From NCBI GenBank assembly GCA_021296025.1, contig JAGWBF010000029.1:6713-21930 (forward strand): 15,218 nt of DNA, written 5' to 3'. The position numbers were made by a program, and so were the translations under genes. Positions 1-7,113 of this stretch are shown in pieces (the first letter of the stretch is position 1; each line of letters starts with the position of its first letter). The notes under the pieces are model-generated. The model was not told where the DNA came from. It searched no databases and saw only the letters and a program-made list of their open reading frames with translations. The stretch is from Dehalococcoidia bacterium (GTDB lineage Bacteria > Chloroflexota > Dehalococcoidia > Lucifugimonadales > JAGWBF01).

Positions 1-390
1 ACCGCCCTCATAAAGACCGCCTTCGAGACCCTTGTGGAGGCGGGCTATGAACCGGAGCTGGCATACTTCGAGTGTCTCCACGAGATGAAGCTGATCGTGG
101 ACCTGATATTCCAGGGCGGCTTCAAGTACATGCGGTACTCGGTGAGTGACACTGCCGAGTACGGTGACTACACCCGGGGCCCCAGGGTTATCGACGAGCA
201 CGTCAGAGAAAACATGCGTGGGATATTGCGGGACATACAGGACGGGAGCTTTGCCCGGGAGTGGATGGCGGAAAACGATGAAGGACGGAAGCGCTTCCTC
301 CAGCTTCGCGAGGATGGCTCCGAGCACCAGATCGAGGAGGTTGGCAGGGAGCTCCGGCGAATGATGCCCTGGATGAACCCTGTCGAATAA
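1..390 (+). CDS. ilvC: Ketol-acid reductoisomerase, C-terminal part (5' end outside window)
   Basis: The reading frame is open from base 1 and ends at TAA 388-390, so only the last 129 residues are present. They match the C-terminal all-helical, knotted domain of class I ketol-acid reductoisomerase. The stretch AYFECLHEMKLIVDLIFQGG carries the substrate- and metal-binding glutamates, and SDTAEYGDYTRGPRV followed by REWMAEN is typical of the family end. The enzyme uses NADPH and Mg2+ to isomerise and reduce acetolactate or acetohydroxybutyrate in valine, leucine and isoleucine synthesis. The next gene on the same strand is leuA, 197 bp downstream, so this is the end of an ilv block running into leu genes. 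Length and ending are normal for the family. Confidence 0.96.
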   Translation, partial: TALIKTAFETLVEAGYEPELAYFECLHEMKLIVDLIFQGGFKYMRYSVSDTAEYGDYTRGPRVIDEHVRENMRGILRDIQDGSFAREWMAENDEGRKRFLQLREDGSEHQIEEVGRELRRMMPWMNPVE

Positions 391-587
391 GCATGGGGGA
401 TAGCATGTTCGGGATGAATTCCATGACGGAGGACATGAATAACGTAGTCCGCTTCACCTCACAGCGCCGGGAAGGCCTTGGGGCAGCGGACTGCGTTATC
501 CTGTGAGCCTTTCTGATTCCAAAGCCCGACAGATATTGGGGAATGGCCTGCGGGCCTAACTGAAGAGTCAGAAGGGAGAAAGAGACC

Positions 588-2147
588 ATGGCAGAAGATG
601 TAGTAAGGATATTTGACACTACCCTTCGGGATGGTGAGCAGTCGGCGGGCATAGGCATGACGGGCGAGGAAAAGCTGGCGATTGCCCAACAGCTTGCCCG
701 TCTGCGGGTGGACGTAATAGAAGCGGGCTTCGCTGCAAGCTCGCCGGGAGATTTCGAGGCGGTCAAGACCATCGCCCGAGAGGTAAAAGGCCCGATTATA
801 GCTTCCCTGGCCCGCGCCCACCCCGATGATGTGGACAAGGCTTGGGAGGCGCTGCAGGGGGCCGAATCCCCTAGGATTCATGTGTTCCTCTCCAGCTCCG
901 ACATCCAGATTCTTCACCAGCTGCGCAAGAACCGGGAAGAGGTCATGGAGATGGCGGTGGAGATGGTTGCGAGGGCGAAGAAGTACTGCGACGACGTTGA
1001 GTTTTCGCCCATGGATGCTACCCGCACCACCCCCGAATACCTGTACCACCTCCTCGAGGCGGTGATCGGTGCGGGGGCCACGACGGTTAACATTGCCGAC
1101 ACCGTTGGCTATGCCATACCTTCCCACTTCACCAACCTGTTGAAGGACATACAGGCCAACGTGCCCAACATGCACAAGGCTGTGCTCAGCGTCCACTGCC
1201 ACAACGACCTGGGCTTCGCCGTTTCCAACAGCGTCGCCGCTATCCAGGCGGGGGCACGCCAGGTGGAGGGCTGTATCAACGGCATAGGCGAACGGGCAGG
1301 CAACGCAGCGTTGGAAGAGATAATCATGGCGTTGCACACACGCCGGGATATCCTGAACGTTGCAACCAACATCGACACCACCCAGATCTACCCCACCAGC
1401 CGGATGGTAAGCCGTATCACCGGCATGCCCATCCAGCCCAACAAGTCAGTCATCGGAGAAAACGCCTTCCGCCATGCCTCGGGCATTCACCAGGACGGCG
1501 TCCTGAAGGAGCGCACAACCTTCGAGGTGATGGACCCTGTCACCGTCGGATGGCCGGGTAACTCCCTGGTGCTGGGCAAGCTCAGCGGGCGTGCGGGGCT
1601 GCGCTCCCGCCTGGAGGCCCTCGGCTATCATCTCTCCCGTGAGGACCTGGACCGGGTCTTCGAAGCTTTCAAGCTCCTTGCCGACCGCAAGAGCGAAGTC
1701 ACCGACCGGGACCTGGAGTCCCTGATGGCTGAGGAGAAGCGGGTGGCCATCGAGCCCGCCACATACCTTCTGGACCAGGTCCAGTTCTCCGGAGGCGACC
1801 ACGACATCGCCACAGCCACAGTACGGGTAACCGGACCCGGAGAACAAGCATACAGCGATGCGGCTACAGGCAACGGGCCGGTGGATGCCGTTTGCAGGGC
1901 AATCGAAAGGGCGACTGGAGTGCAGGCCAGGCTGGCCGACTTCAACGTGCGTTCGGTCACCGAAGGCAAGGACTCCATAGGCGAAGTGGTGGTGCGGGTC
2001 CAGCAGAACGGCGAGATGTATGTGGGCAGGGGGGCATCGACGGACATCATCGTTGCCAGTGCCAAGGCCTACCTGAGCGCCGTCAACCGCATGATCGCCC
2101 AGGAGGGCCTGGGAGCGGCGACGGCGCCCCTGACCACACCCGACTAA
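588..2147 (+). CDS. leuA: 2-isopropylmalate synthase
   Basis: This enzyme condenses acetyl-CoA with 2-ketoisovalerate, the first committed step of leucine synthesis. The 519 residues match the bacterial LeuA length. The N-terminal TIM barrel opens with the DTTLRDGEQS motif (residues 10-19, catalytic Arg14 and metal-binding Asp15). The metal-binding HCHNDLG lies at about 203-209 and the HASGIHQDG motif starts at about 296. A C-terminal allosteric (LeuA dimer) domain runs from about residue 390 to 505, where leucine feedback would act. The ATG at 588 is preceded by an AAGGGAG-type ribosome site about ten bases upstream. It follows ilvC and precedes leuC and leuD on the same strand. A citramalate synthase (CimA) is the main alternative, but the LeuA-type motifs and the leuCD neighbours favour LeuA. 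Confidence 0.95.
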   Translation: MAEDVVRIFDTTLRDGEQSAGIGMTGEEKLAIAQQLARLRVDVIEAGFAASSPGDFEAVKTIAREVKGPIIASLARAHPDDVDKAWEALQGAESPRIHVFLSSSDIQILHQLRKNREEVMEMAVEMVARAKKYCDDVEFSPMDATRTTPEYLYHLLEAVIGAGATTVNIADTVGYAIPSHFTNLLKDIQANVPNMHKAVLSVHCHNDLGFAVSNSVAAIQAGARQVEGCINGIGERAGNAALEEIIMALHTRRDILNVATNIDTTQIYPTSRMVSRITGMPIQPNKSVIGENAFRHASGIHQDGVLKERTTFEVMDPVTVGWPGNSLVLGKLSGRAGLRSRLEALGYHLSREDLDRVFEAFKLLADRKSEVTDRDLESLMAEEKRVAIEPATYLLDQVQFSGGDHDIATATVRVTGPGEQAYSDAATGNGPVDAVCRAIERATGVQARLADFNVRSVTEGKDSIGEVVVRVQQNGEMYVGRGASTDIIVASAKAYLSAVNRMIAQEGLGAATAPLTTPD

Positions 2148-2155
2148 AGCGGGAA

Positions 2156-2204
2156 AGCCTTTGCTGAGGCTGATAGGACTTCCCTATCGGGACCTTTTGG
2201 CCCG
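2156..2204 (+). promoter_or_regulatory. Three chained hairpins between leuA and leuC
   Basis: In the 108-bp leuA-leuC gap three stem-loops follow each other and share edge bases. Stem 1 pairs 2156-2160 with 2167-2171. Stem 2 pairs 2170-2177 with 2183-2190 (8 bp, one G-U). Stem 3 pairs 2188-2194 with 2199-2204 with one bulged A and a TTTT loop. Stems 2 and 3 use the same bases 2188-2190, so they cannot both close fully. No T-run follows, so this is not a classical terminator. A role in processing or in setting LeuA:LeuCD ratios is only inference. Confidence 0.25.
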
Positions 2205-2255
2205 GGGCTAGCTGGCGTCAATTTCGAGATCACCGCGCTCCAAGGAGGGTCGTCC

Positions 2256-3653
2256 ATGGCGAAGACCATGCTGGACAAGATATGGGATGCCCATGTCGTA
2301 CACCAGGAAGAGGGGCAGCCTGCCCTCCTGTATATAGACCTCCACCTGGTGCACGAGGTGACGTCACCCCAAGCCTTCGAAGGCCTGCGTCTTGCCGGCC
2401 GCAAGGTGCGCAAACCCAGCCTGACCATAGCCACCGCCGACCACAACACTCCGACCTGGGACCTGTCGCTGCCCGTGACCGACGAGGTGTCCATGAGGCA
2501 GCTGGAGGCTCTGTCGGCCAATTGTGAAGAGTTCGGCATCACCCTGTACGACAGATTCAGCCCCCTGCAAGGCATAGTTCACATAATAGGCCCCGAGCAG
2601 GGTTACACCCAGCCGGGCAAGACCATCGTTTGCGGCGACAGCCACACCGCGACCCACGGCGCCTTCGGGGCGCTGGCTTTCGGGATCGGGACCTCCGAGG
2701 TGGAGCATGTGCTGGCGACCCAGACCCTGCGGCAGGCCAAGCCGAAGAACATGGAAGTTAGGGTGGACGGCCAGCTCCCCATGGGTGTGACCGCGAAGGA
2801 TATGATCCTGGGCATCATCGGGCGCATAGGCATCAACGGCGGCGTGGGCCACGCCATCGAGTATACCGGTGAGGCGGTGCGGTCCCTGTCTATGGAAGGC
2901 CGGATGACGGTCTGCAACATGAGCATCGAGGCTGGCGCGAGGGCTGGGATGGTTGCCCCCGACGACGTCACTTTCGAATACATGAAGGGCAGGGCCCAGG
3001 TCCCCCAGGGAGGAGCTTTCGATGAAGCCGTGGGGATGTGGAGACAGCTTTCCTCGGATCCTGATGCATCCTACGACAAGGTGGTCCAGATCAACGCAAA
3101 GGACCTGGAGCCCTATGTAACTTGGGGGACCAACCCGGGAATGGTGGCGCCGGTCACGAGCCGTGTGCCCGACCCCGCGTCCTTTGGCGAAGCGGCCGAG
3201 CGGGAGTCCGCGGAGCGGGCGCTGGCCTACCTGGGGCTTGAGCCCAACACGCCCATCGAAGACATAGCCATTGACCGGGTATTCCTAGGGTCATGCACTA
3301 ACGGCCGCCTGGAAGACCTGCGGGCAGCCGCCGAGGTGGTGAAGGGCCGGCAGGTGAACGAGAAGGTCTATGCCATGGTGGTGCCCGGCTCCAATGCCAT
3401 CAAGAGGCAGGCTGAGGCCGAGGGACTGGACGCGGTCTTTAAGGACGCTGGCTTCGACTGGCGAGAGGCGGGGTGTTCCATGTGCCTGGGGATGAATCCC
3501 GATGTGCTGGACCCAGGTCAGCGATGTGCTTCCACATCCAACCGCAACTTCGAGGGACGCCAGGGCAAGGGCGGGCGTACTCACCTAGTAAGCCCAGCGA
3601 TGGCCGCTGCCGCCGCCATAGCGGGGCATTTCGTGGACATACGCGACTGGTAG
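2256..3653 (+). CDS. leuC: 3-isopropylmalate dehydratase large subunit
   Basis: LeuC with LeuD isomerises 2-isopropylmalate to 3-isopropylmalate with a [4Fe-4S] cluster. The 465-residue length is that of the bacterial large-subunit type. The three cluster cysteines fall at Cys347 (in GSCTNGR), Cys407 and Cys410 (in GCSMCLGMNPD), the same numbers as in E. coli LeuC. Other family motifs are TADHNTP near residue 60, CGDSHTATHGAFG near 128, and the ending SNRNFEGRQGKGGRTHLVSPAMAAAAA. The start is well set: AAGGAGGG at 2242-2249 lies six bases before the ATG. leuD follows after 51 bp, and the two subunits form one enzyme. Homoaconitase-type relatives are unlikely given leuA upstream. Confidence 0.97.
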   Translation: MAKTMLDKIWDAHVVHQEEGQPALLYIDLHLVHEVTSPQAFEGLRLAGRKVRKPSLTIATADHNTPTWDLSLPVTDEVSMRQLEALSANCEEFGITLYDRFSPLQGIVHIIGPEQGYTQPGKTIVCGDSHTATHGAFGALAFGIGTSEVEHVLATQTLRQAKPKNMEVRVDGQLPMGVTAKDMILGIIGRIGINGGVGHAIEYTGEAVRSLSMEGRMTVCNMSIEAGARAGMVAPDDVTFEYMKGRAQVPQGGAFDEAVGMWRQLSSDPDASYDKVVQINAKDLEPYVTWGTNPGMVAPVTSRVPDPASFGEAAERESAERALAYLGLEPNTPIEDIAIDRVFLGSCTNGRLEDLRAAAEVVKGRQVNEKVYAMVVPGSNAIKRQAEAEGLDAVFKDAGFDWREAGCSMCLGMNPDVLDPGQRCASTSNRNFEGRQGKGGRTHLVSPAMAAAAAIAGHFVDIRDW

Positions 3654-3704
3654 TGCGCCGGGTCAGGTTTCACTGACGCCGACCAACCAGAAAAAGGGGA
3701 AGAG

Positions 3705-4298
3705 ATGGAACCCTTTGTGAAGCTTACGGGCAACGTTGCACCCATGGATCGGGTGAGCGTCGATACTGACCAGATCATACCTGCGGTCTATCTCAAGCGC
3801 ATAGAGCGCACGGGCTACGGTGAGTTCCTGTTCTCGCGGTGGCGGTTCAACGAGGATGGCAGCCCCAAGCCGGACTTTGTCCTGAACCAAGATGGGTACC
3901 GGGATGCCAAGGTGTTGGTAGCCGGGCGCAATTTCGGCTGCGGGTCGTCCAGGGAACATGCGCCATGGGCCTTGGACGGGTACGGCATTCGCTGCGTCAT
4001 TGCTCCCAGCTTCGCTGACATCTTCTACAACAACTGCTTCCAGAACGGGCTTCTGCCGGTGGTCCTGCCCGAGGATGCGGTGCGCCTCATACTGGACAAG
4101 GCACTGGGAAGTCCCGGCTACCAACTAAACATCGACCTGGAGGCCCAGCGGGTCTGGGATGCCGATGAAGAAGTGTCCATCGGGTTCGAAATAGACGCCT
4201 TCCGCAAGCACGCATTGCTGAACGGCCTGGATGAGATCGGCCTGACCCTCCAGCATGAAGACAGGATCACAGCCTATGAGAAGGGGCGGGGACTTTAG
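3705..4298 (+). CDS. leuD: 3-isopropylmalate dehydratase small subunit
   Basis: This is the small subunit that completes the LeuCD dehydratase and supplies the swivelling domain over the Fe-S active site. Its 197 residues match the bacterial long LeuD type that pairs with a 465-residue LeuC. The family motif GRNFGCGSSREHAPWAL lies at about residues 75-91 and contains the substrate-binding serines and arginine. SFADIFYNNCFQNGLLP follows at about 104-120. The ATG at 3705 has an A-rich, GGGGA-containing ribosome site just upstream. A short inverted repeat (3662-3666 with 3673-3677) sits in the 51-bp gap after leuC. leuB, the next pathway enzyme, does not follow; a small CxxC protein does. Confidence 0.96.
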   Translation: MEPFVKLTGNVAPMDRVSVDTDQIIPAVYLKRIERTGYGEFLFSRWRFNEDGSPKPDFVLNQDGYRDAKVLVAGRNFGCGSSREHAPWALDGYGIRCVIAPSFADIFYNNCFQNGLLPVVLPEDAVRLILDKALGSPGYQLNIDLEAQRVWDADEEVSIGFEIDAFRKHALLNGLDEIGLTLQHEDRITAYEKGRGL

Positions 4299-4324
4299 CC
4301 CAAACTGGCTGACAGGGGGTGGCT

Positions 4325-4585
4325 ATGGCCCGGCGTGAAAGAAGAAGACACCGCAGCGGTAGAGCGAGGAAGACCGGAAACAGGCTGGACCGGAACCTGC
4401 AGGTAAACTGCGATGCCTGCAACACTAGGTTCAAACCCCTGCAGGACTTATCCATCAAGAAGATGCTGGTCTTGTCGCTGGTCTTGGTCGTTCCTGCCTG
4501 GATATACTTCAAGAACCGATTCAAGTGCCCCGGTTGCGGCGTCAACCACATCCACGTCCTAGGGCAGACAAGAAGCTCCCGCTAA
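4325..4585 (+). CDS. Small membrane protein with two CxxC knuckles, unknown function
   Basis: I do not recognise this 86-residue protein. It has a very basic N-terminus (RRERRRHR, then more Arg/Lys to residue 23). A first CxxC lies at Cys29/Cys32, a hydrophobic stretch at about 47-62 (MLVLSLVLVVPAWIYF), and a second CxxC at Cys68/Cys71 (CPGC), followed by His75 and His77. The four cysteines could bind zinc or a metal cluster, but the hydrophobic segment between the pairs is unusual for a zinc ribbon. The gene starts 26 bp after the leuD stop with AGGGGGT four bases before the ATG; a GTG six bases earlier (4319) is less likely because it overlaps that site. It is probably co-transcribed with leuD. 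The opposing moaC stop lies 19 bp downstream. Confidence 0.7.
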   Translation: MARRERRRHRSGRARKTGNRLDRNLQVNCDACNTRFKPLQDLSIKKMLVLSLVLVVPAWIYFKNRFKCPGCGVNHIHVLGQTRSSR

Positions 4586-4604
4586 AAGGGGACGCAGGCC
4601 CTGC

Positions 4605-5114
<510 letters not shown>

Positions 5115-5124
5115 AGCTGGTCCT

Positions 5125-6153
5125 CTACCCTCCGATCTGGTACATCTCTATCTTGGGGCCGGAGTTGGGGGTCGACAGAGCGCGTAGCTCGGAGTAGCGG
5201 TCTTCCCGCACCCTCCAGACGTTCCTAACCAGCTCCAGCAGCTCCTCGTCGGTGGCTCCGGAGCGTATCGGCCCGCGCAGGTCTGTGCCCTGGCCGGAGA
5301 AAAGGCAGGTGAAGAGCTTGCCATCGGTGGACAGACGCAGCCTGGTGCATGCGCCGCAGAAGGGCTGGGTTACAGAGGCGATGATGCCGATCTCACCCTC
5401 GCCGTCCAGGTACCGATAGCGGAGGGCCACTTCGCCGCCGTAGTTGGGTTCCATCTGTTCCAGGGGCATGCTCTGGTTGATCATCTCAAAGATGTCCTGG
5501 GCGGGCACAACTTCGTCCATCTTCCAGCCGTTCAGGTTCCCCACATCCATGTACTCGATGAACCGGACTATGCATCCCGTTCCCTTGAAGTGGCGGGCCA
5601 GGTCGGCGACTGTATGGTCGTTCGCACCCTTCTGGACCACGCAGTTAATCTTCACGGGATCAAAGCCCACATCCTGGGCCACCTGGACAGCTTCCAGCAC
5701 CCGGGCGGGTGAGTAGCCCCGGCCGTTCATCGTCTTGAACACCTCTTCGTCCAGGGAGTCCAGGCTGATGGTGATGCGACGCAGGCCTGCATCCCTCAAG
5801 GCTTGGGCATGTTGCACCAGCAGGTAGCCGTTGGTGGTCAGGGTCAGGTCTTGCAGGCCGGGGACGGCAGATAGGAGGGACACCAGTTTTGGAACGCCGG
5901 TGCGCACCAGGGGTTCGCCCCCGGTCAGCCTGACCTTGGTTACGCCTAGCTGCACCATCAGCCCGCTCACCCTCGCGATCTCCTCGAAGGAGAGGATGTC
6001 CTTCTTGGGGAGGAACTGGTACCGCTCACCATACACTTCGGCCGGCATGCAGTAGGGGCAGCGGAAGTTGCACCGGTCGGTTACAGATACCCGCAGGTCG
6101 CGCAATGGCCGCCCGAAGGCGTCAGGAGTGGTCTGTAGCAGTCCTCTCTGCAT
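5125..6153 (-). CDS. moaA: GTP 3',8-cyclase MoaA (radical SAM)
   Basis: MoaA is a radical SAM enzyme that cyclises GTP in the first step of molybdenum-cofactor synthesis. The 342 residues fit the family. The N-terminal radical SAM cluster motif is Cys28, Cys32, Cys35 (CNFRCPYC), followed by LTGGEPLVR at about 77-84. The C-terminal cluster ligands are Cys266, Cys269 and Cys283 (CGACTRLRLSTDGKLFTC). The protein ends in the Gly-Gly pair needed by MoaA. The codons for that tail and the stop (GGA GGG TAG) sit just before the moaC ribosome site. It lies six bases after the rdgB stop, so it has no room for its own promoter and depends on rdgB transcription. Confidence 0.97.
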   Translation of the reverse strand: MQRGLLQTTPDAFGRPLRDLRVSVTDRCNFRCPYCMPAEVYGERYQFLPKKDILSFEEIARVSGLMVQLGVTKVRLTGGEPLVRTGVPKLVSLLSAVPGLQDLTLTTNGYLLVQHAQALRDAGLRRITISLDSLDEEVFKTMNGRGYSPARVLEAVQVAQDVGFDPVKINCVVQKGANDHTVADLARHFKGTGCIVRFIEYMDVGNLNGWKMDEVVPAQDIFEMINQSMPLEQMEPNYGGEVALRYRYLDGEGEIGIIASVTQPFCGACTRLRLSTDGKLFTCLFSGQGTDLRGPIRSGATDEELLELVRNVWRVREDRYSELRALSTPNSGPKIEMYQIGG

Positions 6154-6159
6154 GTGTGC

Positions 6160-6780
6160 TTACCTGGGCCAGTCTCTCAGGAGTTCCAGGGCTTTCTGGG
6201 ATGCCCTGGCCCGGTGACTGATGGTGTTCTTCTCTTCCATGCTCATCTCGGAAGTCGTCTTCTCGAGGGATGGCACGTAGAAGACCGGGTCGTAGCCGAA
6301 ACCACCGTCTCCCCGGGGCTCGAAGATGATCAGCCCCTCGACGGACCCCTCCACGGTGCTGACCGCACCCTCCGGGGTAGAAATGGCGATAGTGCTGCGA
6401 AACCTTCCGGCGCGTTCTTCCCAGGGTACATCTTTCATGGCGTTTAGAAGCAGCTGTACACGGCCAGCATCATCGTAACCTGGGCCTCCGTATCTGGCCG
6501 ACCTTACCCCCGGATCACCTCCCAGGGCATCCACTTCCAGCCCCGAATCTTCGGCCAGGGTCAATAGGCCGCTGGCCATTGCATAAGCCCTAGCCTTTAT
6601 GCAGGCGTTGTCCTGAAATGTGCTGCCTGTTTCCTCAACTTCCATGCCCGGTGGCACTCCCGCCTCATCCAGCGATACAAGCTGAAATGGGATATCGAGC
6701 AGCAGGCGCTCGAACTCCCGCACCTTGCCGGGGTTCCGTGTGGCCACTACCAGCTGTTCTACCGAACTCCTCCTGAACAT
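6160..6780 (-). CDS. rdgB: XTP/dITP diphosphatase (RdgB/HAM1 family)
   Basis: This protein hydrolyses XTP, dITP and ITP to the monophosphates and keeps deaminated purines out of DNA and RNA. Motifs are the nucleotide-binding TRNPGK (14-19), the catalytic EDSGLEVDAL (77-86), GDGGFGYDPVF (157-167) and SHRARA (188-193). At 206 residues it is normal size. The ATG at 6780 has only a weak upstream site. A strong AGGAGGAG lies inside codons 3-5, but no usable start codon sits at the right distance after it, so the ATG is kept. It is first in a tight rdgB-moaA-moaC operon. An extended -10 lies about 70 bases upstream. Confidence 0.96.
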   Translation of the reverse strand: MFRRSSVEQLVVATRNPGKVREFERLLLDIPFQLVSLDEAGVPPGMEVEETGSTFQDNACIKARAYAMASGLLTLAEDSGLEVDALGGDPGVRSARYGGPGYDDAGRVQLLLNAMKDVPWEERAGRFRSTIAISTPEGAVSTVEGSVEGLIIFEPRGDGGFGYDPVFYVPSLEKTTSEMSMEEKNTISHRARASQKALELLRDWPR

Positions 6781-7113
6781 CCAGGCCCAGCCTAATATGC
6801 GACGAGAAGGCTAATATCTCGGCGACGGCGCGCCTCGGCTATACAATACAATTGTAGCATGACGTAACGGGCTAACGGGGTGCTAAGGGGGTCTGCCTGT
6901 CTGGGAAACCGGTCGGTTCTAGAGTGTAGGACAGGGAAACGAGTTTCGTAGGGAAGATGGTCGTCGCTCTCTGTGGCCGGCTCGTCTCCCAGGAGGTCCT
7001 CCATGGGACTGGTACAAAGAGGACAACTGTTCCCGGCTTCCTCAGATGCAATCCACTCGGACTTTGGCACGCCAATAGTGGGGTATGTTGGCGGCGTGTG
7101 CCGATTTGCACTT
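6781..7113. other. 333-bp gap between the FBP aldolase/phosphatase gene and rdgB
   Basis: Both flanking genes are on the minus strand. The rdgB-proximal part holds a direct repeat CTAATAT (6792-6798 and 6811-6817), an A+T-rich island with the palindrome TACAATTGTA (6847-6856), and three G-run units TAACGGG, TAACGGGG and TAAGGGGG at 6865-6891. Just after the FBP gene there is an imperfect inverted repeat GGCACACGCC/GGCGTGCC (minus strand, about 7068-7095) without a T-run. A 92-codon minus-strand frame crosses the gap but lacks a ribosome site. I see no convincing gene. Confidence 0.5.
6851..6859 (-). promoter_or_regulatory. Extended -10 element for the rdgB-moaA-moaC operon
   Basis: On the minus strand the sequence is TGCTACAAT, an extended -10 hexamer with the TGn motif, about 70 bases before the rdgB ATG. 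There is no good -35 at 17-18 bases. The same TGCTA core recurs before four other genes in this window. The -10 is embedded in a ten-base palindrome. Confidence 0.4.

Noticed and set aside
391..587. T-box or leucine attenuator before leuA
   Set aside because: No T-box core sequence, no run of leucine codons and no terminator hairpin with a T-run can be seen.
459..1337. 292-codon minus-strand frame opposite leuA
   Set aside because: Shadow of leuA caused by high G+C third positions; no ribosome site or family match.
4594..4604. GCAGGCCCTGC palindrome between the convergent small CxxC gene and moaC
   Set aside because: The stem is four pairs with a three-base loop and no T-run, too weak to call a terminator.
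6792..7070. 92-codon minus-strand frame with a CPLC motif in the FBP-rdgB gap
   Set aside because: GTG start without a ribosome site, coding character unlike neighbours, and it runs through the A+T-rich promoter island; only the CPLC stretch looks protein-like.
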